In this document: positions 23,132 to 35,708 of the stretch, one piece after another
Layout of the letters: every line of letters starts with the position of its first letter
Numbering within the stretch: position 1 is the stretch's first letter
Assembly (NCBI GenBank): GCA_023014365.1
Contig: JAEBUN010000004.1
Coordinates: forward strand, 372,001-436,000
Reading direction: 5' to 3'
Source of the DNA: Lepiota brunneoincarnata
Lineage: Eukaryota > Basidiomycota > Agaricomycetes > Agaricales > Agaricaceae
Length of the DNA: 64,000 bases
Notes under the pieces: model-generated
What the model saw: the letters and a program-made list of their open reading frames with translations, nothing else
Databases searched by the model: none
What the model was told of the DNA's origin: nothing
Made by a program: the position numbers and the translations under genes

Positions 23132-24707
23132 ATGGCCGCAAAGTCAAAGTCCAAGCAACAGGAGGCCCTCCAATTACTCGACGACTTGGACTCCTTCACC
23201 CCCGTAGATGCGGGGCCTGCAGAGTCCGCATCCAATGGCGCAGGCGCTTCAACTGGCACTACCACAAAGCCCAGGGGCTCCTCTCCATCGACAGCACCAG
23301 CAGCAGGGGGGGGAGAGGGGGGGGCGGCCGAAGTACTCGCGTTCCTTGATGAAATTACACAAAAGTCTGCCGAGGCGAGCAGCCGGCCTTCGTCGACAGT
23401 ACATATATCCCGTTCTGGTACTCCGACGGTGAGGAAGAGCACAGAAAGGGTGAAGCTAGGTGGTGGGACGCCGTCGTCCTTGTTGCCTGGCGCATCGGCA
23501 TCCTCGACTTCGTTGCATAAACAACTTTCTTCATCGTCATCTTCCGGCTCGGCTGGTGATTCAGGGCCGGGAGTGGGGAACAAGGTCAAGGCGAATGAAC
23601 AGACCACCGCCTCTTCATCTTCTGGGGGCAGCGGCGTCGGCTGGGGTTGGGGGTCAGTTTGGGGTACGGCGTCTGCTGCAATCCAACAGGCAAAGAATGT
23701 TGTCGATGAACAAGTGAAACATCTGCCTCAAGTGCAGATTCCGAAGAATGAGCAGGCGAGGAAGTGGGGTGAAGGTGTGCTCGAGTATGCGAAGAATGCG
23801 CAGTTGGATAAACTTGGTATATGCTACGGGGCTGCGGGTTGCGACTATTGCTTACGGGGTCTGGATAGGTCAGGATTTCAGGCGGGTGGGACTGTCCACC
23901 CTGAATGATATTCTCAATGTTGTTGCGCCTCCTATATCCGAGCATGAGGTGATCCATGTCTGGTTGACCCATGATATGCAAGGCTACGATGGCATTGAAT
24001 CTCTGACGTATCGCGCGTTGGCCCGGGTAGGCATACCCTGTATCTCGGCCTTTTTCGCTCATCTCATCAGCGACACTCTAGATCATGGAACAGGTCGAGG
24101 GAGGTGACCTCATCGTCAACAGGGGTAACGAGTCCAAACCCAAGGACGACAGTGACCAACGGGATATTAATGCGGTGGATGACTACGAAGCCGCCGTCAA
24201 ACTCTCTCAGGTGCGCTCACTCTCCGTGTCGCTCGTTATAGCTGAACCCCATATCCTCCTGCTTGACAGGCTAATGTCGAAGAACTCATCAAATCAAATG
24301 GCAAGGTGAATCAACCTAAAGCCTCGTCAATCGCCACCCCAACGACCTACTCGCACGTTTACCTTCGTATCCAACCCTTCTTCACAACCTATTCCGTCCC
24401 GCCCGTCGACTCTAACCCAGCGTCTTCGAACCAGCAACTCTCATTCCTCCTATACCTCTCTGACCCCGAACATCAGCTTGTCCAGTCAACTGTCACACAG
24501 TCAGTGCCAAGCCAATGGTTAGCTCTATGGGATGAGTATGACTGGGTGGAGGATCTTGTTGCGGAGGCTTTGAGGGTAGGTGTAGAAGTGGTCGGCCAAG
24601 AGTACGTTGTTGCTAGGATGGGGTGGGCTGATGGAAACAAGGTCAAGGCCAAGGAAGAAGAGGGTGGTGCTGTGGGTGACGATCCGGAAGAGAAGGGAGA
24701 AGAATAG
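23132..24707 (+). CDS. MTC1: Maintenance of telomere capping protein 1 homolog (MTC1, DUF5427)
   Basis: Exons 23132-23816, 23869-24026, 24082-24210, 24270-24707 give 469 residues. The N-terminus (MAAKSKSKQQEALQLLDDLD) and the segment AAEVLAFLDEITQKS precede a Ser-rich linker, then GWGSVWGTASAAIQQAKNVV, a block around VWLTHDMQGYDGIESLTYRA, and a C-terminal SHVYLRIQPFFTTY and LLYLSDPEHQLVQSTVTQS. These are the conserved stretches of the fungal MTC1 family, linked in yeast to telomere capping and COPI vesicles. The chosen start fits the family; the frame stays open upstream to 22898, but that extension is Phe-rich and unlikely. No membrane segment is visible. Confidence 0.85.
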
Positions 24708-24825
24708 GTTCATCACGAGCAGCCTTTTGTACATCATTTGGTTTTTACTTGGCTAGTCGACCACGCGAAATCACAAAGGTCCTGAATGAATCTAGCGTAT
24801 ATATGAGAGTTTACAAACGTCTACT

Positions 24826-25974
24826 CTACGGTTTCTTCGCCTCTTCCTGCTTGGGAGGAGGGGGTAGAGGTTTGAGGTTGTCCGGCTTAGGGGCTGTCGT
24901 GCCATCGCCAACTTGCTCCCAGGGTGATAGCGATTCAAAGTTGCTAGGATAACGAGTAGTTGAGAATGGGGAGTAGTTTAGAGGTCAAGGTAGACTTACC
25001 GGAAAGCCTGGGTCAATTGAAGGGGCTCATAGACGACGCGTTTGCGCTCCTCGTCATACCGGACCTCGGTGTATCCCTATTGACGCGATAAGGGCTGGTG
25101 AAATAGAGAGAGAATGGAGTATTACGGTAAGAGGGAAGTCTTTGCGTAGGGGGTGGCCTTCGAAACCTATAGAAAAGCTCGGTTGCCTCGATTGTAAAGA
25201 ACTTATAACAGAAGGGGCTAACCGTAATCGGTGAGGATACGACGACTATGATCATGCATGAGTAAGCCACTTATTTCTTGTGGTTAAGAACTTACAGGTC
25301 AGGGTGGCCGCTGAAGAAGATACCAAAGAGATCCCAAGCTTCACGTTCGTACCTGATGTGTGGGTTCAAAGACCCAAGCAAGACGGGATGTATTGAAAGC
25401 ATACCAGTCTGCTCCACGGAAAACCTCGACGGCACTGGGCACAGGGTCGGCCTCTCCAGCATAGGTCTTAACCCTAATCCTTCCGCCGTACTTGACACTC
25501 AGGAGATGGTACACTACCTCGAAGCGTTTCTCCCGCTCGGGGTAGTCGGCACCACTGATGTCCATGGCGCTCTTGAACTGGCATTGGGAGTGGTCACGAA
25601 GGAAGGTGAGGACAGGGATGACGGCAGAGGGCGCAACGTAGAGAGTCAGCTCGTCCTTCAGAACGGAGAACTGCTGAATGAACTTGGGAAGACATTGGGT
25701 AAGGTATGAGCCATAGGTGTGGAGGGCCTCTGTTGTTGCTGCGTATTTAGTGAGGGAGGGGTTGGGCGACGTGGGTTCGATGAAGGGAGAGGCGGAGGCT
25801 AATGTTGGGAGTGTTAGTTGGAGTATTTGGGTATGTTCGGGTGGCCCCGTTACCTTTGCTCGATGACGAAGAGTGGATGGTACTGCGTGGAACGGCAGCT
25901 GAGATGGCCGCTATTGTGCGCACCGACCTCGCGGTAAGGAGACGGCCTGCTCTGGTGGCGAGGCGGAGACACAT
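24826..25974 (-). CDS. NDUFS3: NADH:ubiquinone oxidoreductase 30 kDa subunit (complex I, NDUFS3)
   Basis: Mitochondrial complex I subunit of the peripheral arm. Exons on the minus strand 25974-25854, 25798-25405, 25352-25296, 25245-25223, 25166-25126, 25076-25000, 24943-24826 give 276 residues. The start MCLRLATRAGRLLTARSVR is an Arg-rich presequence without acidic residues. The conserved core is complete: [77 protein letters not shown] and TGYTEVRYDEERKRVVYEP. One exon is only 23 nt. The tail is Pro/Lys-rich. It converges with MTC1 (118 bases) and its start is 100 bases from that of the divergent CWF7 gene. Confidence 0.95.
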
Positions 25975-26074
25975 TATTTTGGGAGGCACCTTGAGTTTGA
26001 GGGGGAGAGCGAGTTGGTTGACTTTTTGGCGGACAAGTCCTCGACTCGGGGTTTGCCGGACCGGTCATTCCTTC

Positions 26075-26873
26075 ATGCAGAACCACATCTTCGACTCATT
26101 GCCTTACTACGACGATGATCTCCAAAAGTTCCCGTTTCTAGCAGACAAGGTCCAGCAGGAGATTGCACGCGAGTTGGGTAAAATACCAGTAGCGCTTCAT
26201 CCACGCGTACCCCCAGAGGCTGAGCTCTTTGCTGTTCGTGAACATGGGTCGCTGTCTTTTGGTATGCTGCTGAGCTTTAGCGCAGAACAATCCTCTACTC
26301 CGGGCTGAATTGGCGCGTGTCGAGGCCAAGGAGCAGTTCCCTCCTTTGGACACTTTGCGGTATCAGCTACCCGCACCAACATCAACGCCCGGAACGGATG
26401 AAGAGTGGAAAGCCGCATTGGACAATGCCTGTGCACAACTAGAGCACCAGCGGATACGGTATGTATGTGTTGCATCTTTCTCGAGGTCTATCTAGCTCAT
26501 GGCTCGTAGGCAAACCAACCTAACCCTGATGCAGACCTATGGAGGAAATGCCTGGCGGATACACAACTACCAGCTAGAACAACAGGCTAAAAACATTGAA
26601 ACGACGCTCGAACAGCTCCAAACTCTCACGGTCGAGGTCAATCGCGACCGGAAGAACTCGCAGGTATGCTTAAGAGATCTCCTTTCTCTGCTTTGCATGT
26701 GTGTGAGATCTGAAATGCGATAGGATCGATTTGGCAAGCAATTGACCGCGCTCGAGACGCGGTGGACCGAGCTCATTTCGAGTGTTCTGCAAATTGAGAT
26801 GGCGAATACAGCGTTGGAGGGTGAGTTGGAACGACTGGCAAAACGAGAGAGTGAGCTTGCCGAGGTAGCGTAA
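26075..26873 (+). CDS. CWF7: Pre-mRNA splicing factor Cwf7/SPF27 (BCAS2 family)
   Basis: Subunit of the Prp19/NTC complex of the spliceosome. Exons 26075-26233, 26286-26458, 26510-26663, 26724-26873 give 211 residues, the family length. Conserved elements: FDSLPYYDDDL near the start, HPRVPPEAELFA, NNPLLRAELARVEA, LDTLRYQLPAPTSTPGTDEE, NACAQLEHQRIR, TNLTLMQTYGGNAWRIHNYQ, and the coiled-coil C-terminus TALETRWTELISSVLQIEMA. The first intron has a GTTCGT donor. The gene is divergent from NDUFS3 with about 100 bases between the start codons, so both must share a compact promoter. Confidence 0.95.
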
Positions 26874-27102
26874 GTAGAGTAGACAGCACCGATAAAATTC
26901 CTTTTTTGTGATTATCCGGCCGGTCAGGAGCCGGGAGTGACCAGAAAGAGTTGTGCTGTGTTGAGTCTGTCTATTCACTTCTCTCACTGGCGGTTTATCA
27001 CCCCAGGTAAATTGCCTCTTTTTTTGTTTCTTCATTCTCTCATTCCATGTCTTCAGTCGGAAATCTCACTTGGCATCCTTCCTGGCGTCTTCTGACGCGT
27101 TT

Positions 27103-30100
27103 ATGGCGAATACAGACCAACACTTGTCTGATTTGAATCGCACAGAGGAGCCTCAACTCATCGTCCCAGACGACGAGGGGCGTGCAACGCAAAAAGACAT
27201 CGCTCTCGGGGCCAGCAACAACGGTAAGCCTTGCACAGCACCATCGTCCTCTGTCATAACCTGCCATCCCAGCAGTCGCCGTCTCGCCCTCAGCCACGGC
27301 AGAAACGCGCCCTGATGCTGCACCCGCACGACCCACCCTCGTCCAGCTAGGATCCAGCAGCACTCAGTTCTCCTCCTCAGCGACTCACCATCCTCCAAAG
27401 AAGTTTAATGCCGTAAATATAAACAAGAAATTTTTGGAGAAGAACTCCGCTGCCGCGGCTATAGCGACTGCCTCCTCTACGACGGTACCATCCAAATCCA
27501 GTGGCGCAATATGTGGGTATTGGTGATGACTGCTCCATGTTCGTTCTGACAATATATGGGCAATTGCTCCGCAACAGCGCGGCCTCAAACACAAATGGCC
27601 CAGTCTCATTCACGTCTTGTCACTGCAAAACTCACCGCATCGCCCGCACCCTCGACAGCAACGGGTCCGGGATGGTCCCGACCCACCTCTACCGCACCTT
27701 CTTCTACTGGAACCAGTTCACCTATTGGCTCATCGCCCTTACCTTCCGCAGCCACTGCCGTCCCGGCGAGTTCTACTGCTCCACAGCTGCCTCATGTTGG
27801 CAAGGTAATACAACCTCAGCCTCGGGCGGCAATCTTCCAGAACACCAACTTGCAGAAAGAAGGCAGTAATGTCAAGCATCCAGCCAAACCTGCTTGGGGC
27901 AGTGTCAAACCACTAGTGACGACATCCAATATGACATCTGAGGATTTCCCAACTGCTGCTGAAGTTGCCAAAGGTGTGCTACTGATGTTACCTTGAAATA
28001 TTATACCGAGAGGACTGATGCTGGTATTGCTACCTTAGCCACCGCAACACGAAAACCCAAACAGGAAGAACTCAAAGCCACCCCGGAGCCTGTCTCTGCT
28101 GTAAAACATCGACTTGAGGAGGAGGCAGATACTTTTCGAGGAGTTCATCTTGACCCGAATGCGCATCATTGGGATGAGGTATGTTTCTATTACTTTGTGA
28201 TATGTTTTTACGCTGGATGTTTGGATCTGCAGATGGAGGAAGATAATGATGATTTCTTGGGGGGAGTGATTGAATTCGGTGACGGCAGACAATACAAGGT
28301 TGAAGCCACAGAACCCGCTGCTCCCTCACCCCCTCCCACCGAAGACCATAATGAACCTGTAAGCAAAGAGGAGCGATTCGTAGATGACTTTGACCGGAGT
28401 TGGCCCAAATCCAGGACGTCGCCCACATCCGCCCCTCGAGATGTTTCCATAGCGAGTCCTGCTTTGTCAAGTCGAGGCAATTCATTACATGGTCAGGAGC
28501 AATCTCAACCACAGTTATTCAACGAGCGCTCGAATAAGCTAGAGCCATACAGTCATTCGTCTCGACCTGGTCAATCAACCTACCAGAACAGGAGAGGAAG
28601 TCATAATGACGGGGCAACGTCGCCTGTGGATCTGAGAAGTGGTCGTGATGCGGGTTTCCAGAAGAGCAATGTCCAACTGTTGCAGAAATCGGGCAATGGT
28701 GAACTTCCTCCAAGACCTAGGGCTGTTAATGGTGCACCTTCCAGAGGGGGATTTTCGTCCGGATCTTTTGGTGGCGATCGACATAGAGAGAGGCGGGATC
28801 ATCCTCCTAGTCCACGAATGACGAGAGATGGCTGGGCGCACCACGATATGATCTCGTCTGCATCTGTGCCCGGGAGAGATCGTGAGCCTATCGATCGGGG
28901 TCGACGATCGGATATGGGGCCACCACCGCTCCCACCACACGCAGCACGCCGCCCATCACAAGAGGGCGGTCGTCAGCTTCCTCCTCATATATCACCCAAC
29001 ATGCATCCATCAAGACGACTACCCTCCCGCGATAGCCGATTCCCGGTACCAGCACCAGCTCCCGTGCCCCTTTCACCCCAATCAACCCGCTTCGCCCCAC
29101 CCTCACCGTCGTTATCCCATACATCTACCCTCGCGTTGTCCCCCGGAGCGAGTTCTTCTGTTGCATTGCCTTTAGTTGCTGGCCCTGGAGCAGATTTAAA
29201 TGAGGTAACGAAGGATCTGATGCAGAGTGCGGCGGCGCGGGCGAAGCAGAGAAAGCAGGAGGAGGAGGCACAGAGGGAAGCACAGAGGGAGAGAGCGAGG
29301 AAGAAAGCGATGGAGCTGGAGGAGAAGATGAAGGCTGAGAAAGAGCGGGAGGAGCTGGAGAAAAAAGGGAAGGAGGGGGGGGAAGCAAGGAAGAACGAAG
29401 AAAGAACAAAAGTTTGCAGCCGTTTTTTTTTCTAATGTTTTAGTGCTGATGTTGGTGTGGTTTCAGGCTGAAGCAGTCGCTTTCATTGAAAGTGCTGTGA
29501 GTAGCGTTGAGGGGCCAGAATCAGCGATATCGGAACATCGCCCGAGTACCGACGCTGCCTCGCTGCAAAAGTCGCTACCGCGTCGGCCTCCATCACTACG
29601 CGGCGAAGCGCGAAAACCGCCTGCTGAAGTGAGCGTTGGTACTCGCCGGCCCTCATTCGGTATCGGAACGCGTGCTGCCGCTCCAGATTTGTCCCCGGCT
29701 TCCCAAGCAGAGTCATGGAGATCAAAAGTCCCCCCGCTGCCACCTTCACTACCTGCCCCTCGCCAGATTCAGTCTCGGCCGGCACCGGCGGCAACTCAAT
29801 CGTCAACGCCAGAACCAACACAAGCAATAGTGCCTTCATCAACCACTTCCACCGTACTTGACCATGCCCCCACCATCGCCGAGAATTCCGTGGGGGATCT
29901 AGAAGCTACAAGTTCCTCGGACAATGAACAAGAAAAGAAGGGCCAAGAAGAGAAGATGGAGGGGAGAGTGGAGAGTGTTCTGCCGAAGGGGCGGCCGACT
30001 GCCAGCGATTTCTTCGATGATAAACCATCGGTACTGCCCTCAAGGAGCGATCCCAGTGTCTCGAGGAGGAAAACAAATATTGGCGAGGCTGATGAGAAGA

Positions 30101-32331
30101 TACGTGGTACAAAGGAGGAGGCATCTGCAAGCGGATTGAGGACGTCCGGGAGTGCCCCGTCTGTTAAAGAAATTACGTCGCCTGCTCGAGTACGGACACA
30201 TATGGAGGCATCGATGTCGGCTCTTGATGATGTTATGTCCCGAATCAAAGGCGCTATGCAGGCAAGTGGGGCGAACAGCAAAGAGATTCGACCTCCTTCA
30301 GACGCCGATCTTCTCCCACCCCGGCCACTCCAAAGCTCGACCACGACAAAACCCTCTCCGCTACGAGAGCGATGGCAAGCCCCATCGAAGTCGCGAAGCG
30401 AACCGAGACTTGAGGGGTTGCGAGAGTCTATTTGCACGGTCTCTGATCCTATATGTCCACCCACCTCGGAAGACTTCATAATCCAGTTGCCGCGAGTGTC
30501 GCGCCGTGTTGACCCTATACCCAGGAAGCTACAGCTAGCGTTCTCAAGGCCTCCTTGGCCTGCGCGGTTTGACGTCCTGACCTTTGATCCGCCTGTAGAA
30601 GGGATGAGTAAAAGGGACTTTAGTGTCAATTCGGTGTTATTCAGGCAGTCTGGAGGATTCAAGGGTAAGAGGATTCGTGTTTTATTGCCAAGATCTAAAG
30701 CAGGGGGGCCGAGGACGGGAATAGCTGTTAAGTATGGTGCTGGTGGTGCCTTTGGAAAGCCGACGAATGCGGATGGCGCAGCGACTTGGAGAAGGGTTTC
30801 GCCACTTGTACCTGAGGAGAAGGGTGAATCGAAGGGCGAGGCTCAGGGGGCTGGCGGTGAGGATGCGGAAGACAATCAGGGCCATGATTCAAAGCATTCG
30901 ACCAAACAGCAGGAGGAACAACCGGCCCATGCGCGGACGAGGCAACCCAAGATGCCTGCTGGATCTGTCGTTGCCTTTTATCGAGATTCGCGGATAGACG
31001 TTGTTGAGGCCGATCCCAAGCCTCTTGTCAATTTCATCGTCACGAGCGAGCTTGATGAGCCAACGAGTACATTTCACTTAACAACGGGGAAAGGAGCTCT
31101 GGATGAGAGCGGTACGGGTGTACGCAATGACAATGCACCTGTGGCTGATGGAGCGAAGGAGGATGGGGAGTCTAGCACGATTCAATCATTGTCGCCGGTC
31201 AATTCAAAATCGGGGAGCAAAACTCCTGATGGTGATTCGGTGAGTCCTGCCATCACCCAGGTGCAAATTAGGATTGACGATTGCGTTTATTTCCAGACGA
31301 TCCGTAGTATTTCAGCTCCATCTCCGAATCATCAAACGACACCTTGGGCACGGGCTTCTCTCAATGTTCCTATCAAGGATAGTACCGTCAGGGTCCCTGA
31401 CCCAGAACACCTCAAGGCCGTCTGGTCGTCAACCTCTAACAAACCAGACCTTAACCCCGTCAACTCACTGGAGGGTATTGCAGACGACTTGACTTCAGTG
31501 CCGTTCTCAATTCAGGATGTCAAATCTGAGGATGGGGAAACACCACCTCCTGCATTGCCGTCTACGACATCTCGCATGTCTCTGCATGAAGTCACAAAAG
31601 CCTTCCAAAAGGTTCCCTCCTCGTCCAATTCAAACCAGAGTCGCAACCCTATATCACCGCCTACAACCACCACTACTCCCGCTGTGCGCTCGCCCTACAC
31701 TTACTCGCCCATGGCGCCAAATGCGATACGACCTCTACCCGCTTATGAGCATTACTCTCCCATGATGAGTCATTCACCCAGTCCGACAATTATCTACCCA
31801 CACCATTTGACTTCGAGCCCTGTCCCCAGTAGGATGCCCGTTAATGGCCACGCAGCGGTGTATCAGCAGCCAATGTGGATCCAGCCACCGCAAAATGCAA
31901 CTTCCGCACCTGGCAATCCGGGCAACGTCATGCGGCCCATGATGTCCCCTTATTCCACTCCGATGGTGCCCTACCCGACTCCTAATACCGCCGTCTATCA
32001 CATGGGAACGATGTCTGCCCCGCCTCAACTACCAGTCGGGACAGCTGCTGGGAGGGGCCGTGGAATGTCTGTGATGAGTCCCGCGATGGCACATGCAACT
32101 GCACCAATGTACGCGGGTAGTCCTGTGATGATGCATATGCAGGTACCGCATCAGAATCATGCTGCGTATATGGGTCTTCCTCCTACCGCTCCTGGAGCCG
32201 CCGGGAGGGGACAGCCTCGGACGGAGAGTGGGCAGGTTCCGATGCCGCAGGCCCATCCACCTGCTGCCAGTCAACCACATCATCCCCATGCATCCTATAA
32301 CCCTTCCTCTTTTGTTCGGTCTCCATGGTGA
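27103..32331 (+). CDS. Large low-complexity protein, basidiomycete-type, unknown function
   Basis: Exons 27103-27223, 27273-27512, 27578-27973, 28039-28178, 28233-29411, 29467-32331 give about 1,646 residues, mostly disordered and rich in Ser, Pro, Arg. Recognisable short blocks are PKKFNAVNINKKFLEKNS near residue 75, SHSRLVTAKLTASPAPS, a KPAWG motif, NDDFLGGVIEFGDGRQY, an RGG-poor Arg/Ser region, a charged helix at residues about 650-690 (QRKQEEEAQREAQRERAR), an ordered-looking segment VDPIPRKLQLAFSRPPWPAR followed by FKGKRIRVLLP, and a Met/Pro/His-rich tail. I do not recognise a named family; the blocks suggest an RNA- or translation-related scaffold, which is a guess. The start is uncertain: the frame is open upstream to RKSHLASFLASSDAFMANTD and may belong to an earlier exon. 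Confidence 0.75.
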
Positions 32332-32637
32332 ACTCTCTTTGTGCACTAGCTAGCATTATTACTACTGCATGATTTTGAATCAACCTCCCTCCATCACTTT
32401 GATCTTCTTTAATTTACTCCCTCAAGTTCTGTTACTCATTTTTTTTGGTAATTTTTGTCCTAATTGTTTCATATGGTATATGCTGTTGTTTATATTGCAC
32501 ACAATGTTCGTTTATATTCACCCTTTGCAGGACACTTTGCAATAATAGCTAACAGCTTCGTCCACATGAAATAAGCGATATTATGGTATTAACACACTCA
32601 GGGGGTGTAACATGCAAGTGACAAAACATGGGTATGT
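32332..32637. other. Convergent intergenic region
   Basis: A/T-rich 3' flanks of two convergent genes; nothing else seen. Confidence 0.6.
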
Positions 32638-34332
32638 CTATACAGCTGCGAGTCGGACCGCTTTTTCTGCTGCCTCGTCTAAACTGTCAAATGCCACGAT
32701 CTGAAGACCGGAGTCCTTGATCATCCTAGAAAAAGGTGTGTATGAGCCCATCACGAAGCAAGTGGATAAGACGTACTGCTTGGCCTCTGCTTCCTTGGTA
32801 CCCTTCAACCTGACAACGAGGGGGATGGTAAGGCCAAGTTCTCTGGTCGCCTTAATGACGCCCTCGGCAATGTAGTCGCAGCGCATGATGCCGCCAAAGA
32901 TGTTGATGAAGATGCTCTTCACCTTGGGGTCAGCGAGGAGGATCTCAAACGCCTTCTTGACGGTATCGGGGGTGGCACCCCTGTAAACCGCATGAGAAAA
33001 AAGTGTGTGGGTGCAGACACCAACTTACCCTCCAACGTCAAGGAAATTGGCAGGATTTCCGCCATGTAACGAGAGAACGTCCATGGTAGCCATTGCCAAA
33101 CCTGCACCGTTGACCAAGCAACCGATACTACCGTCGAGCTTAATGAAGTTGAGGTTGGCTTTTTGAGCCTCAACTTCTGATGGCTCTTCTTGCGAGATGT
33201 CACGGAGGGTAAAGATGTCCTTCTGACGGAACTCGGCGTTGTCATCGAAGCCGAACTTGGCGTCCATGCTAGCCATATGTTGAGTCAAGAGTGTGCGGAG
33301 CTGTAGTTGAGACCTACCACAGGACTTCTCCGTCTTTTGCCAGAGCCATGGGATTGATCTCAATTTGCGTGGCGTCTTTATCTTTGAAGATCTTATACAG
33401 GTTGATAAAGATGTCAGCAGCCTCAGATTGGGACTTGTCATCGCTGAAACCAAGCTTCTTTGAGATCTCGAGGGCCTCGGCTTTGCTCAGACCCTTCTCA
33501 AGGTTAATGGGTGTTGTAATAATCGCATTGGGATCCTTTGCAGCGACCTCTTCAATGTTCATGCCACCCTGAGCCGAAACAACAAGGACAACTCCCTGGG
33601 AAGCCCGATCGTTGAGAATGGCAACATAGTACTCATGTGCAGGCTCTCGGCGCTCGGCAAGCATAACCTGTGGGTCCAAGTACATGAGGTTGAGGTGGCT
33701 GGGGACATGAAGTGGAGTTTGGACGTACGGCATTGCAAATGCGGCCGGCTGCTCCTGTTTGTTTCGTGATAAGCCTCGAGCCCAGCATTTTTTCAGCGTA
33801 TTCCTTGGCTTGTTGAGGGCTGTTTCAGAACAACAGGAGATAAAGTCAGGGACCACTGGGAGTCCAAAGGTGGTGCAAGGACCAACTTGTTAACCATGTG
33901 CACTCCGCCTTGCAAACCAGTGTCGAACCTGCCCTTTCCACGACCACCTGCAAGTACTTGGGCCTTAATGACCAGGTTGCCGCGACCTTTGAGGTAGGTT
34001 TGAGAAAATCGGAAGGAAAGCCCGACAAAAGGGCAAAAAGGCTACCAAAGTTCTTTGCAACGTCGAACGCCTCTTGTGGGCTTTTTGCAACAACGCTTTT
34101 GGGTGTCGGAATACCATACTGTGACCCGAATGGTAAGACGAAGGAAGATTTGACGTGGAGGGTAGCCAGCTCACGGAGTTGAGAAGGTTCATGGACTGAT
34201 ATTCATGTATAGATAAAAATCGCCTCTGACCTGCAGACGCAGACTTAATTTGTTTGTCAGTAGATGTCATTTCGGAAAATGCAGAAAACGTACGCGTGCA
34301 AGGGATCCCACCTTTCTAAGAGTTGAGAGCAT
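32638..34332 (-). CDS. LSC2: Succinate-CoA ligase beta subunit, mitochondrial
   Basis: TCA-cycle enzyme making succinate and ATP/GTP from succinyl-CoA. Nine exons on the minus strand, about 405 residues. The start ATG at 34332 gives the short basic presequence [17 protein letters not shown]. The ATP-grasp domain shows [58 protein letters not shown] and [12 protein letters not shown]; the ligase domain shows [54 protein letters not shown] and [13 protein letters not shown]. The last exon ends [13 protein letters not shown]. Intron joins that restore the family sequence include a GTTGGT donor after MVNN and a CACATATGGCTAG acceptor before MDAKFG. The metal specificity (ADP or GDP) cannot be read here. 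Confidence 0.95.
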
Positions 34333-34818
34333 ATTAGTAGAGACTCAATAGTGTGTTAGCAGTGTAGGTGACGGTGACGAACGGTGACCCCTGCTTGGTC
34401 AGCACATACATTCCTTGTTTTCTTTCGAAGAAAATATCCTCAAACCAGAGCGACGATGACGGTTGATACATATTCTTCCTGTCTCTCACCTGGCGGTTCT
34501 TAGTGAACATCCGACGGGCGAAGCTCTGGGAGAACGACTGCCATCCTCGCCTTGAGTTCGGACGGCTCTTGTGATCGTGGGTTGTTCGAAATTCGGCAGA
34601 GGAATACCTCAATACAATTGTAATGATGTTCTACATACCTCCGAAGTCCGAATGGCAATATTTTGGTTCCAATGCTCGGGTTTCAGGGTAAAACAAGTGG
34701 ATGGTAGGGCCGGAGTGGCCTCACTGTCAGCACACTGCTTTCAAGAAGGGAGATGGATATAGCAGCATTATAAATAAGTCCCCACCCAGCCCCAGCCCAA
34801 CCATCCAGTTTTTCCAGT
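34333..34818. other. Divergent promoter region
   Basis: Between LSC2 (minus) and the DinB-like gene (plus). A TATA box near 34769 belongs to the latter. No ORF of interest. Confidence 0.6.
34769..34774 (+). promoter_or_regulatory. TATA box of the DinB-like gene
   Basis: TATAAA, 45 bases before the ATG at 34819, implying a very short leader. Confidence 0.5.
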
Positions 34819-35708
34819 ATGCAACCCACTGCAGAACTCTCTTCCTCACAGTCATCCATGCCCTCCCCGAATGGCGTCAATAGGCATCACACAGACCCCC
34901 ATGAATCTTGGAAACAGCAACTATCTGTCGCCAGGACCGTCTTACTTCAAGCGGTAGACCTCTTGGATAACTACTTGACGTCAGACGATCAGCTCGCAGT
35001 GAGCTCAAAGTACCTCCCTGGATCCACCATTGGTATGCACATGCTGTTTCAATGCATCCTCCACCCACTGAAGATCCCACCTAATAGGCAAACACTTGCG
35101 CCATGCCAGGGACCACTTTGTCTTGCTCGCGACATGTATGATGCAGCCCTCCCCATATGTTCTCTCCTATGACACCCGCATCCGGAACACACCGATGGAA
35201 ACAAGCCGAGCCAGCGCAAAAGAAGCTTTACTCGAGGCAATAAGGCAGCTCGAAGATATTGTTCCCGCCACGGATATGAGCACCCCCCTAACCTTGCATG
35301 CAGTCACTCCATACCCGCAGACGTTCCAGTCCACTTTTGGACGAGAGGTGAGATCTTATCTGACTCCCTCAAAACACATCATTAAAGGGTCTATCCGTAG
35401 CTGTGGTTCGCAAGCCTTCATTGCGTGCATCACTGGTCAATGGTAAGCACGCCAGCGGATACAAGGTGGATATAATTAATGACCATTTCCCAGGTCCGAG
35501 TGATCGCTGGAGAACTGGTGTGTCAAGCCCATCTCTGATCATCGTGTTCGCTCACGCTGGATCCAATCAGAACATCAAACTCACAGAAGATTTTGGATTT
35601 GCTCCGTCCACATTAGTATATCAGGGTAAGGCGAGTTTGCCCACGCCCCTTCATAGCCATGACACGTCGCCCAGATCGTGAAGCACCACTTGGAAAGGCC
35701 AAGATATG
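34819..35708 (+). CDS. DinB-like four-helix-bundle protein
   Basis: Exons 34819-35032, 35088-35347, 35401-35442, 35494-35517, 35571-35625, 35674-35708 give 209 residues. The predicted helices are typical of the DinB/YfiT fold: an N-terminal helix (WKQQLSVARTVLLQAVDLLD), HLRHARDHFVLLATCM, ALLEAIRQLEDIV, and GRELWFASLHCVHHWSMVRV. The likely metal-binding His triad is one His in HLRHARDHF and the HxxxH pair in LHCVHHWSM. Such proteins act in bacteria as metal-dependent thiol transferases; in fungi their substrate is unknown. One exon is only 24 nt and another 35 nt. The family call rests on helix layout and His spacing. Confidence 0.75.

Noticed and set aside
23098..23607. 169-codon open frame on the minus strand
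   Set aside because: Antisense shadow of the Ser/Gly-rich part of MTC1.
29796..30662. 288-codon open frame on the minus strand
   Set aside because: Antisense shadow of the long Ser-rich coding exon on the plus strand.
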